Shown here piece by piece: positions 35,101 through 45,723 of a stretch of 64,000 bases of DNA. Within the stretch, counting starts at the first letter, position 1; each line of letters begins with the position of its first letter. The DNA comes from Arctopsyche grandis (Eukaryota > Arthropoda > Insecta > Trichoptera > Hydropsychidae). The notes beneath the pieces were generated by a model. It was not told the origin of the DNA. It made no database searches and worked only from the letters and a program-made list of their open reading frames with translations. A program made the translations under genes and the position numbers. The DNA lies in NCBI RefSeq assembly GCF_051622035.1, contig NC_135358.1:23378501-23442500 (forward strand), in the 5' to 3' direction.

Positions 35101-36947
35101 CTCATGAATCAAATATGTGAACACAGGTCTTAAGAAATTTTGTATGCACATTTTTTATTCGGAAAATTGTCATTGTATAATATGTACATATGTAATCATT
35201 TTCTATTGTATCTATGTACATACATATGTAATCATTTTCTATTGTATCTATGTACATACATATGTAATCATGTTATGAAATAATTTTCAATAACTCAATG
35301 TACACATTTCACAAATGATTAAAATGTGAAATTTTAGTGAATTAAAACTGAATCAACCTTGATTTGTTTATTATTGTGCTAATGTGGTAATACCCTAATA
35401 AAAGTCATTGTAATAGTCGAAAAAAAGCAGCCTTGTAATAGTCTAATGAAAAAATTTTCATTTAGCTATCGTTCTTGTTTTGTCAAATATATTTCTTGAA
35501 ATGGGGTTTATATATTTTTATTTCACATGCATATGTATAGCAGCTGTTATTTTCTGAATTAATTCGTCAATATTTAACTACGTGAATATTTATTTATTGA
35601 AAAATTAAAAGTTCCTCTTAAAATGAAAAAAAGAAAAACAAATGACAATGCAATATATGAAATTAAAGATATTATGTCTGTAATGTATAATGTACTACAT
35701 ATGTACATACATCATACATTTTACAAAAATCGTACATAATACAAATATTTTATTAATGAAACAATTTGTTAATTTCATTTTAAAAAATCGTAAATCTATT
35801 TTTGTCGTCTTGACGAGATGTCCGTCCTTTTTTTTTAAAAAAAAACGCTTGATAGTTTTTAAGCTTACTATAAGCATCAATCAGTGGGGAAGCTCTAAAC
35901 CGTCAATGTCAATAATGTCTATATTTATCCAATATTAATTTAAAATGAAGTTGTCGTTAACATTTGAAAGTATTATCCATAAATAAATAGACATATGTAT
36001 GTACATACGTATATAGAAACTTAAATATTCGGCACCTTGAATTCAAACATGACATTTGATTTGCTCATTTAATGCAAATCTATTATTTATATATGTAAAT
36101 AATTCAAAGTCAATGCGTTGTTGAAAATCAATTTCAATGTTGTTTATATTGCGAATCGCTGATGTTGGATAATCATGGGTGAGATAAAGTTTATACATCA
36201 ATAATTTTAATTATACACATACATATGTATAATTTCAATGCAATGTACTAATCTTATATATACAATATATACATATGTACATGTGTATTTACAAACATAT
36301 GTTTATTTTCTGGGACTTTTCAAAAAAAACTATTTAATTTGATTTTTTTCTATAATCTAATATATAATTTCGAGACTTTGTATGGTAAGGTTTGTTGGTA
36401 AAATCGAAAACAAATCAAAATTCATATGACGACGATATCGACATTGTTTATCGATATCGACAAAAATTATTTTTTTTAGATTCAAATAAATTTAATAAAG
36501 AAACAAATGAATTTTTACTATTAGATTGTTTTGCCATGTGTATGTAAGCTGTTTATATTACAAATGCCGAGCGAAGCCGGGTAAAACCACTAGTACAGTA
36601 TATAATTTTATAATATGTATATTCGTATTATATACGTGTGCATACTTAGTATTTATTTATTTTCCACGTACAATATTCATTAATTTTATTTCATAAGAGA
36701 ATGAATTTATAATCAATACGAAAATTAATGGACATGTGCAATTATTATTTCCAATAGTTAATAAATGAATAACAATGTAAACAATAACAATATAAATAAT
36801 AAAAAAATGTACATATTCATAGCAAACACGACATATTGTCAAACAAAGGAATTGATTTATTTATTCCTGCGGTACATACAAATATGTATGGACATACATA
36901 CATATATACGCGAGTGCTTTTGACTTACCAATAGAACAACAGTGCAT
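32120..36947 (-). CDS. MARC: Mitochondrial amidoxime-reducing component (MOSC-domain molybdoenzyme)
   Basis: Seven minus-strand exons: 36947-36929, 33914-33695, 33620-33384, 33315-33210, 33140-32935, 32871-32797 and 32234-32120. They give 325 residues (human MTARC1 about 337). A membrane anchor lies at residues 11-26 (STSIGVIGVGSLYLFW). The MOSC N-terminal barrel follows (VGVLNDLMCFPIKSCGI; GLKIDWLYDRGFVIVN; VSARLHPKLVLI; MDCGDDVAGFLSKY). The MOSC domain comes next: FPDLTSYCLMNESSIDDLN, NFRPNFVVKG, and the cofactor-cysteine region KQCTRCVLTTVDWKTG, then LKKYR. The enzyme reduces N-hydroxylated compounds at the outer mitochondrial membrane using cytochrome b5 and its reductase, with molybdenum cofactor held by the conserved Cys. 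The first exon is inferred from a perfect GTAAGT donor and matching phase across a 3-kb intron. The alternative start at 33930 lies inside a strong acceptor sequence (TTTAATTTCAG) and is less likely. Confidence 0.9.
36350..36600 (-). repeat. Dispersed repeat family 'CTAGTGGTT', copy 2 (reverse)
   Basis: Reverse copy of the family seen at 5795, 39588 and 53468: CTAGTGGTTTTACCCGGCTT is at its minus-strand start (about 36593). The other end (AATTTCGAGACTTTGTATG) matches the ACAAAGTCTCTTTCGAAA end of copies 3 and 4. It lies in intron 1 of the MARC gene. Confidence 0.7.
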
Positions 36948-36959
36948 CTCAAACTTTCT

Positions 36960-37614
36960 AAAATAAATACATCACGTAATTATATCTAATAGCTGAGATA
37001 ATAATAAAAATGTAAATTTATCATGGCAAAGTGTTCAAGGTGTTCAAAGCAAGAGAGAAAAAAAGCATGGTTTTTCTCAAAAATAGTAATAGTGAACCTT
37101 TTTTTGTGCTAAAAACAACCGCCCTTAACCTGCGTCAGGTACTAGGCTCAGTTTGTATGGGTGGGTATGCACTGTTTCACAGGTCCCAGATGAATCCACT
37201 GATTGTGGATGAATCCACCGGCACGGTGCCGGTCTAATCCATCCTTCCCGTGTAAAGGCGGGCTAAGTCTGGTAATGATACAAAACGAATATTGATTTTC
37301 TAACTAATGAAAAAAATATATCTCACATTGTTAAACGAACAATTGTTTTATATTTTTCTTTTTTGTCCCAAAAACAGACTCGAGGATTCTGATCAAATGA
37401 GATGGATGAAGCTTTGGGGGCTAAATAAAGAAAATTTGTATTTGCAGTTTATTAAATAATTTAATTGAACCGCAAAAAAGTAAAAAAAAGTCTGTATCTA
37501 ACTAAAAAAATCAATCAAATTTAGAATATAATTGTAATAATGACTTTGTCATTAAAACGACTTGAACAATGAATGTATGTATGTTGTATTAATAATGAAT
37601 GTATGTATGTTGAC
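36960..37614. other. Possible LINE 3'-end fragment
   Basis: AT-rich DNA surrounds a GC-richer stretch (37120-37275) containing GGCACGGTGCCGGTCTAATC and CGTGTAAAGGCGGGCTAAGT. This resembles the 3' end of a non-LTR retrotransposon but I could not place it in a family. An open frame of 68 codons here is not convincing. Confidence 0.25.
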
Positions 37615-37830
37615 CAGTGCCGGCCTTACACCCAATGGCGCCCTCGGGAATTTTTTTCTAAACGCCCTTAGAAAAAAATTTCGCCTTTAGCGCTCTAATC
37701 TGAAATTTTTTATGGCTTTTGGCGCTCTAATTTTAAATTTTAGAGCGCCTTTGGCGCATCGTGTGGCGCCCTAACTTATTTGGCGCCCTCGGGCGTCGCC
37801 CGACCCAGCCCCCCCCTAAAACCAGCACTG
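37615..37830. mobile_element. 216-bp hAT-type MITE with perfect 8-bp TSD
   Basis: Ends CAGTGCCGG and, reversed, CAGTGCTGG. The perfect 8-bp duplication ATGTTGAC flanks it at 37607-37614 and 37831-37838. The interior repeats GGCGCCCT/TTTGGCGC words (GCGCTCTAAT, GGCGCCCTCGGG) and is non-coding. Confidence 0.9.
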
Positions 37831-37838
37831 ATGTTGAC

Positions 37839-39587
37839 TGAACACTTTTATAGAAATGTATGTACATCAGAGAAATGTTATAATAATAGAAGTGGCTTTA
37901 GGCGTTATATTGTTGTGAAGTGACGATTGTCCACAGACATTCCTAAATAATTTTAGCATCAGTCGTATTTGATGCTTGGTGCTCGACGTATGTCCAATAA
38001 AAACTTCTCTGGGCAAGTGCATCGTTAAAAGTTGCACAATGAATTCAAAAACACAAAATAAACAACATGGGATACATTTTTATAAGTAAATTGATCATTT
38101 AAGTAACATATTATACAATTACAATCGTAGTTTGACAGTTTTTAAAAGTGTCATGGCGATCGCCGGCATTTTACATAACATTTCAGGGGTAGCACCAGAG
38201 ATATGTAAAAATTATTTTAAATAAATGTAAAAACATTTCTCTTGGTGGCACCGAATACTCAATTATATTAATGACCAATTATTTAAGTTAAATTAATATA
38301 AACATCGTTCATTTTATATTATACATATTTTTGTTGAAACTATACATTACACGTTAATTTAATAGTTCCCAAGGACAGACAAATAAAAAAAAGTAGATAA
38401 AAATAATCCACCAACTGAGAAAAGAAACGGATTGGCCATCAACGCCCAACACCATCATATACTCAAATTGTAAATAAATATATAATCAATTTGTAATAAA
38501 TCTAAATATATCAAAATAAAACTTTAATTTCTGTAGTGAATATGTGATGACCCTGATTGTATTCCGTGCGTTTTAGCGTAATTATGGAGACGTACCGCGT
38601 AATATTGAAACAATGTATTCATTCGTAAAGGCGTTTCTATTATTATAAGTTATAATATTTATAACATTTCTCTGATGTATGTACATAGATAAAATGTTGA
38701 GGTTGAAAATAAATGAATTACATACTATGAATTTAAAAACGAATTATTATTATATGCATGCTTTAACCCCCTCCCACTTTACCAAGTAATACTTGGCTAT
38801 CCAGATATTTTTAATTAAACGATAAATGTACATATGTCAATAAATAACGATGTATTTTTTGTGACTCAATATAATTTTTGACAATAAGAATAATCTGAAT
38901 TAAATATAATATGTGTACTGGTGAAAATATACGTATTATCATACATATTGAGAAGTGTAGGTGTTGGAACTACCATGGAATTATAACGAACAGTGTGGTA
39001 AGTCACAGCGTAGTAGGCTTGAGAGTCAGTCATATGTTGGCGGCGATTATAATCACTGTTCTGCGGTTAAATCAATCATAGTGTGTGCAGTATTTATTAG
39101 TTATTGTTCTAGTAATTTAAAATCAGTTCACTTGCTTGCAAAACTTGGCTATTGTGTTTTTTATGTGCTGCGATAACATTCGAAAGTGTCACATTGTGCG
39201 TGGCTTGGTGAAGATGTCTCATTCTCATTATTTCGCTCCAGATAAAAGGTGACCAAGTCTCTCAGGTTATTTTGTTCAGAACTTGTATGTTAAACACCCT
39301 TTTCCAAAAGCGATGTTGGTAAATTTGTATATGTATGTATGTATTTGCATATTTCTATAAATTCGCATCGAAATCAGTTGACCTTGCCGTACCAAGGATA
39401 GATATTCAAGGTACACTATTAATAGTTTTTTCGTACATCCAAAACTATTTTTATTATATATTTAGCGATTACCGTAAAACTACAATTGAAAATATTAATT
39501 TTAATTTCGTATTGATTTTTTTATTGAACGTAAACGTTCTAACACTACATACATACCTTTCTATATACATATTATATACTAGTTGTT
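37839..39587. other. AT-rich intergenic DNA
   Basis: No gene recognised. A possible solo LTR begins near 38960 (TGTTGGAACTACCATGG), but no matching end or target duplication was found. The 71-codon open frame there has no recognisable domain. Confidence 0.3.
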
Positions 39588-39830
39588 TTACCCAGCTTCG
39601 CTCAGTATTTGTAATATAAACAGCTTAAACGTGGCGAATCTAATAGTAAATATTTATTTGTTTTTTTATTAAATTTATTTGAATCGAAAAAAATATATAT
39701 CGAATCGAAACCATATCGAATCGTCGTCATATAAACTTTGATTTGTTTTCGATGTTGCCAACCAACATTAAATACGTACAAAGTCTCTTTCGAAAATGTG
39801 TATTAGATACATGTGTGTAGTTTTTGTACA
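39588..39830 (+). repeat. Dispersed repeat family 'CTAGTGGTT', copy 3
   Basis: CTAGTTGTTTTACCCAGCTT at the start, then TATTTGTAATATAAACAGCT and TAAATTTATTTGAATCGAAA, ending near ACAAAGTCTCTTTCGAAA (about 39780-39797). It is collinear with copy 4 (53468) except for the insertion there. Confidence 0.7.
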
Positions 39831-40235
39831 TCAAAAAAATACAATATTGATAAAGTAAAAAGATTTTAGAGACTTAGCAATTTGCATTAAAATTTTGGAT
39901 TAGAGTTTGTAACTTTTTTTTCATTGAACATAAAAAGTTTGAATGGTACTATACCTATATAAAAGAATGGCAACAAATTTAATGGCCAGTATATTAATAC
40001 ATTTTGGTAAGTATACATACATATATCAGTTTTTGGCCAGTATGTTATTAAAAAAATGGTCATTATAAATAACAAATGGAAAGTATAAAAGTCTGACGTA
40101 CTTTCGCCAAAACAAATAGCAAGTCCTGTTGGATGAAATTGTCCATCATGATCGTATCAATTTTGTGTTGATACCAATTAGTGCTTCCAATCCCGGAAGT
40201 TTAGTTCAGCACCTGGATTGCGGTGCTGGGAATTT

Positions 40236-40270
40236 CCGATCCCGGGATCCCGGTGCTAGCACCGGGATTT
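40236..40270. repeat. Perfect 22-bp palindrome in a CCCGGG-rich patch
   Basis: ATCCCGGTGCT/AGCACCGGGAT (40247-40268) is an exact palindrome. It overlaps GATCCCGGGATC (40239-40250). It stands out in AT-rich surroundings and is probably part of a decayed transposon end. Confidence 0.8.
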
Positions 40271-40854
40271 CAAATTGTAAAAGAAAAAAAAGTTCAATTG
40301 CATGTTTTCATATTTCAAAAACGTTCAATTGCATTTTGCAAACTCTCCCGATGTTTTACGCAAAAAATACTCCCATATTGGCGTACTAATTTTGAGTTTG
40401 GCTACATTCTTTAAATTTTCGATTCGCATCCATACGAAAATGTAATAAAATACACATTCGAAAATGTAATAAAATAAAGTAAAAAACATCGCTTTGATTT
40501 ATTGATTCGTTTTTTACAAATAGTTTGTATCGTATTTTCAATACAAATTGAACACAAATGGAGGAAAACTTACACAAGACTAAAGTTCTACTTCCGGCTT
40601 ACGAATTCCAACCAAAACCTTATCAACTCTATGTTCGTACAAAAAGAATACAAATATAAATTTTCAGCTAAATATGTTCAGGGCGTGGAAAGAATCGTTG
40701 TCACAACATTTTTGACTTTTCTGAGAGGAAAAAATCCCGCTTCCGGTTTATTATATTTAGTGTTTTTTTTTTATTTCCATCACATTGCTACAACAATTAT
40801 ACTTGAATTTTTACGCGAAAAGCACACACGTCAAAGGGGTCGAAAAAAATAGTG

Positions 40855-41210
40855 GAAGAAAAAATTGAACAAGAGTACACTGCCACTTCTGGTTGACGGA
40901 TACTGATCAACTTTTATACATAACTTGGTAAAATTTCAGTTTAATAAATTAAAGGATTTCTTAGAAAAACATAAAAAAACCTTGATTCTCTAAATTAAAA
41001 GTACTACTTTCGGCTTAGGAAAAAATATTGGGGTGTAATTTTAATAATTTCTATTACAAGTAAGAAATTTCAGTCCGATTTGATGAGTGGTTTGGGAGAT
41101 AATTTGAATCAAAAACTTAAAAAGAAAGAGGACGCCTATAAGGGGATGTACCATTTCCGGTCAACTTAAAAATTTGAAAAAAAATTCTTAAGTTGACCGG
41201 AAAAAGTCTG
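40855..41210. repeat. Old dispersed repeat related to 13690-13915
   Basis: Read on the minus strand it shares AAGTTGACCGGAAATGGTAC, then AAGTTTTTGATTCAAATT and GTCAACCAGAAGTGGCAG with the interior of the element at 13228-14188. Copies are clearly diverged and have no open frame. A separate short inverted pair (GGTCAACTTAAAAATTTGAA with TTCTTAAGTTGACC) lies at 41160-41201. Confidence 0.5.
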
Positions 41211-43208
41211 ATATTTCGCTATCAAAGTTTATTTTATTCAATAATTCATATTCTATTGCTAATATGCTTACATGTGATGATCGGTCTTGACCGCTGTTCA
41301 ATCTTAAATAGTTTTTGATAACTTAATAAAAATAAAAAAATAGGCGAGGGTGCGTTAGGCGCCCCTCGGATCCAGCGCCCTTGGCAACGGCCCCGTTGCC
41401 AATGCGTTGTTACAGCACTCTTTTCATTCATGAAAACATTGTGTTTGTACCCCGAATCCGACATATAGGACATTTTCGATGATAAACCAATACTCAACGT
41501 CCTTGAAGAAATACATCTGGCAGTCGCAAAGATAATAGGACCTAGCTCTATGCGGACCGAAGCTATACCCGCTATTTACCCGAATTATAGTTCGGGTATG
41601 TTTCAAGTTGTAATCTGCAACAGCAATCCAAAAGTGTACAACAAGACTACCTAAATGCATTTTAAAAAGTACGATGTCTTGTTTCGTATTTTTTACTCTT
41701 GTTTCTTTCGGCCGCCTGTGTGCGTTGCACACATTTGTACATATGGTAGTCGCGGGCCTGGTCATTAAAATTTGAGTGGCCCACTGCTGGAATGCTTTCC
41801 CTAGTCGGTTTACGAAATTATTGTATTTTAAAAAATATATAATCGATTGAAATGCAAGATAGAATAAAAAAAAACTCACGTGCTTGTGGCAAATAAAATG
41901 TAATTTTAATTGTAATGTGGTTTTAACTACATATGTACATATAGGTACATACATAACTATACAAACGACTGTGATTCTGAATTCGAGTCTATGGATTATT
42001 AACGATGTAAAAATTACTTTTTACGGTAATTCATCGTAAATTAAATAAATAAAATATAATAATTAGGTACTTATTCGTATGTTATTATTATTTCATGACA
42101 TGTATTGCACAAATCTATATATTGTATACAAAAATGTTTTTTTTTTGTATACATGTTTAATATACGAGACGTATTGTGGTGATTAATAGATTTTTAAGCT
42201 ATTAACACATCTTTAAAATATTTGAAAAAACGTTTAAAAATAAATTCTTACTATATTTTTTTAATAGTTAATGTTTATCTTGTAAAATACGTATTTTACT
42301 ATGTAAAACATTTTCGTATTTGTGTTTTATATATGTATATACAAATTCGACGACGAAATATACCGTAAAAGTTGGAAAAACGAGTCTTGAGATATTGCAA
42401 GTTGATGGAACGAGGATTATTGACCTATAGATTGTGAGTAACGAGTGCGGCCCAAGTGAGCTGAGTGTAATTGAGAGTATGTAATATGTATGATAGTAAA
42501 AAAAATTATGATAATATCCCTAAATACATCTATTCATTCGTCTACTAAGTTTTTTTCCACTCCATACTAATAAAAAACGTTAACGATTTTTTTTAAATAT
42601 TGTTCATATATAATCAGCGAGAGTGGAAAACCTTGGCCTGCCTTCACAATGATTGCGTTGAAGAAGTAATACAGTTCAATTAAATTCCGATCAGATACTT
42701 GCAAAAGTCGTTCTTTCTTTTAATTGATAGCTTTCTTTAGTAATATTTATTTGAGAAGATGAATATAAATTGTGCAACTGGTTACTGCCAACATTTGGAA
42801 TGTTGGTAGCAACCAATTTACCACACAAAATTGAAATCAACGAACATGATTGCCAATTTTTATTTTGATCAATGAAGTAGGGCACGGCTTTAATACAATT
42901 TCATGCTCGGTGCATACCACATTTTTGCAACATTCGAATCATTTGACGGTAACGAAAAATGTTCTTAGGTTATATTAATATTTAATTACTATATATGTAT
43001 GTAACTAATTATTAGTTACTAATATACCTATATATTACAATCCATTCCATGACTTTGTTCTGAGTGAATGGTTTTGAAACATTTACTTGCCAGTAATGTA
43101 TTTTTGAATCATTCGTAATGAAATATTATTGAGAAAAAAATAATGAATGCTGAATAGTAGCGTATTCTTAGATTTCTGAATTTTAAATGTCCACTTGTTC
43201 ATTAATTA
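41211..43208. other. Intergenic DNA with transposon debris
   Basis: Around 41340-41410 a GC-rich patch (GGCGCCCCTCGGATCCAGCG, CCTTGGCAACGGCC) resembles the interior of the hAT MITE at 37615. The 176-codon minus-strand open frame at 41424-41954 shows no domain and is Phe/Tyr-rich as expected for translated AT-rich DNA. I do not call it a gene. Confidence 0.35.
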
Positions 43209-43498
43209 GGGCGAAATCACCCAGGGAAGAACGGCACGTCGTGTGCTTGGCTCACCGCTGTGGGGGGTTCTTCTACATTTCTTCAAATATGGAATATATG
43301 TACCGTTATCGATCACTGTTAAGCAAGGATAAATACAATGATACAATTTTTCCGAAAAAACTCCAGGGGGTGATTTTGGAACGGTGTGTGCTGGGCGTGC
43401 CTTGAATATGTGCTGGGTATGCCACATTTTTTTTTTTGCATGTTTAAAAGTATCCAAAAAAAGCCATGTGCCGCGTTCCTTGCTGCGTGTTTTCGCCC
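43209..43498. mobile_element. 290-bp PIF/Harbinger-like MITE
   Basis: Imperfect terminal inverted repeats of about 35 bp (GGGCGAAATCACCCAGGG and, reversed, GGGCGAAAACACGCAGCA; then GGAACGCGGCAC-like on both sides). TTA flanks both ends (43206-43208, 43499-43501). The 3-bp TTA duplication points to PIF/Harbinger. Non-coding. Confidence 0.65.
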
Positions 43499-45723
43499 TT
43501 ATACTCGAAACAATTTTCACAGCCCTATTGACCATAGATATGTACATACATAAGTGATACCTAACAAGAACATTATTGACCATTATCCGTAAAAAAGGAT
43601 ATTTAGATATTATTAAAATAATATGCGATTTAAAAAATTATATACATATTTACATATACAGATATTTCGCTCTAAAATTTGTACTATGATATTTAAGTTA
43701 CACTTTTTGTAACAACAATCGACAGATTTTATAATGACGACATTAAGTTTAAATAGTGGATGAATTGACCTTTGTAAATGAAATAAAAGTAAACAAAACA
43801 TGGCGCATAAATGACAAGGTGACTTCACTGTGAATTTTACAAAATTTGCATTAACCAATTTATCTGTTTTAAAATTTCATTCCAGGATCGAAAAATATTT
43901 GAGAAACGTGTTAACGATAATAGTAAGGCGACAACTTGAATTTTAAGCACTTGCCACATGCATATTGTATGTATGTACAGTGGCGGACTGGCCATACAAG
44001 CTAACATGCCCGATGGCACGTGGGCCCCACGATCTGTTAGAAAATAGGGGCCCTCAGTAAAGTTAAATAGCTTTTTCACTATTTCATTTTACGTGTGTAA
44101 AAATGTACAGGATATTGCACTTCGGGACCTAAAGTTTGGGTATTTCAACAAAAGAAACTTCTTACGATATACAAAAGCAACTAATACCTGCTTTAATAGC
44201 CCAAGGATCGGTTAACTTTTTTTATTAGGCTCGAAATGTAAGTTTCAACATTTGTGTGGGCCCTTTTGTCAAGCCCATTTCCAACCTCAAGATTATGTAT
44301 ATACCTATTAACCTACATATATAACAAATACCTACTGAAATAAAAATGGGAATATACAAATTTCCGTGAATAAAATAAAGTAAATTTCATAAAACAATTT
44401 TGATACTCATCATCAACCAGCGATTTAAATTTACTTCATACTTTAAAAATAACATTTGATTATACTTCGACAATATAGTAAGATTTAAATACACAATTTT
44501 AAATAGTTTCCGAATATAAAATTTATTCCTAATCTTGCCCCCTCCTCAAAAGCCCGAGTTTTGATTAATATTAATCGAAAATATTATGCATTGTTTTCTA
44601 CCGAAAGTAAAAGCCGCTTTTGTGCCACATTATTTTATGATGCATTCTATTTACCTAGGACAAGGGTTAAAACGAAATATACAATGTAATTTATAGATCT
44701 ATTTTGCTTTTGCCATTTTTATTGCACCTAAATTGAAAACGAAACTCTTTAAAGCGACTTTTACCCACGATCTTTCGAAAGAAACCAGTTAAAACCGTTG
44801 AAAATCTATTCCAAAGATCTGTCGGTAACTTTGTACGATTCTCCGGCAAACCTTTTTATTTTATTGGCTAAATACGACTTCGAAAATTTCAATATTATCC
44901 TTTTATTTTCTTCGAAGTGGCATAATCCAAAACATATGTTTTCTTTTTTACACATTTAAAGCAACTTAATATCGTACAATTTACTTTAGTTGTGTTTCGA
45001 ACTAGTACTATTCAACATCTAGTACAGCAGACAAGGCATAATTACAAAGTGTTTGTGAGAGCGGAAACATTCAGAATTTTATATTATTTTATAAAATTCA
45101 CATTGATTTAAGGTAAGTGATTTTTTTAATTTTTTCATTGTTTAATTTTGTTTGTTTTGCATAGAAAACCAAATTACGGAATACAATAAAATCTCTCAAG
45201 GGTAAAAAAAACTATCGATAACAATAAAAAAAGGAGTTTGATGTTGGAAATTTAGACAGCTTTAAAAAAAGTACTAAAACTTTAGATATACCTATATTAT
45301 ATAACACATTAACTTGCTGTGTCGTCGACAGCCACTGAAAAAGTGTTCTTAAATTCGCTCAAGTATGAGTTTTGATCTATTTAATGCGTTGATATTTTAA
45401 AATTTAAACAACATTTTTCGTGTTAATGAATTTCAATTTCTCCCTCGCACTCATACGCGACAACGTTTTAGCGGATGTTTGTTTTAATTCGATTGAAATT
45501 CACGTACCGCTCGAATTATTACGTTTAGATAAAAAAAATATATTGAGAAAAAAAAAACCAATCCCTATAAACGTGTTGAAATAAAAAAAACTGTCCAAAT
45601 GAACCCATAACAGCACGGGGAAAAGTTGTGTAAAAATATGTATTTTTGACTTTAGAAATTCGCTAGAAAATTAAGTATTTTAAAGCATAAAAATATTACA
45701 ATCAATAGAAAAAATATCTAGTA

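Noticed and set aside
38960..39320. Solo copia-type LTR starting TGTTGGAACTACC
   Set aside because: No matching CA end, target duplication or second copy could be found in the window.
41424..41954. Minus-strand open frame of 176 codons
   Set aside because: No recognisable domain, composition typical of translated AT-rich DNA, and no supporting exon structure.
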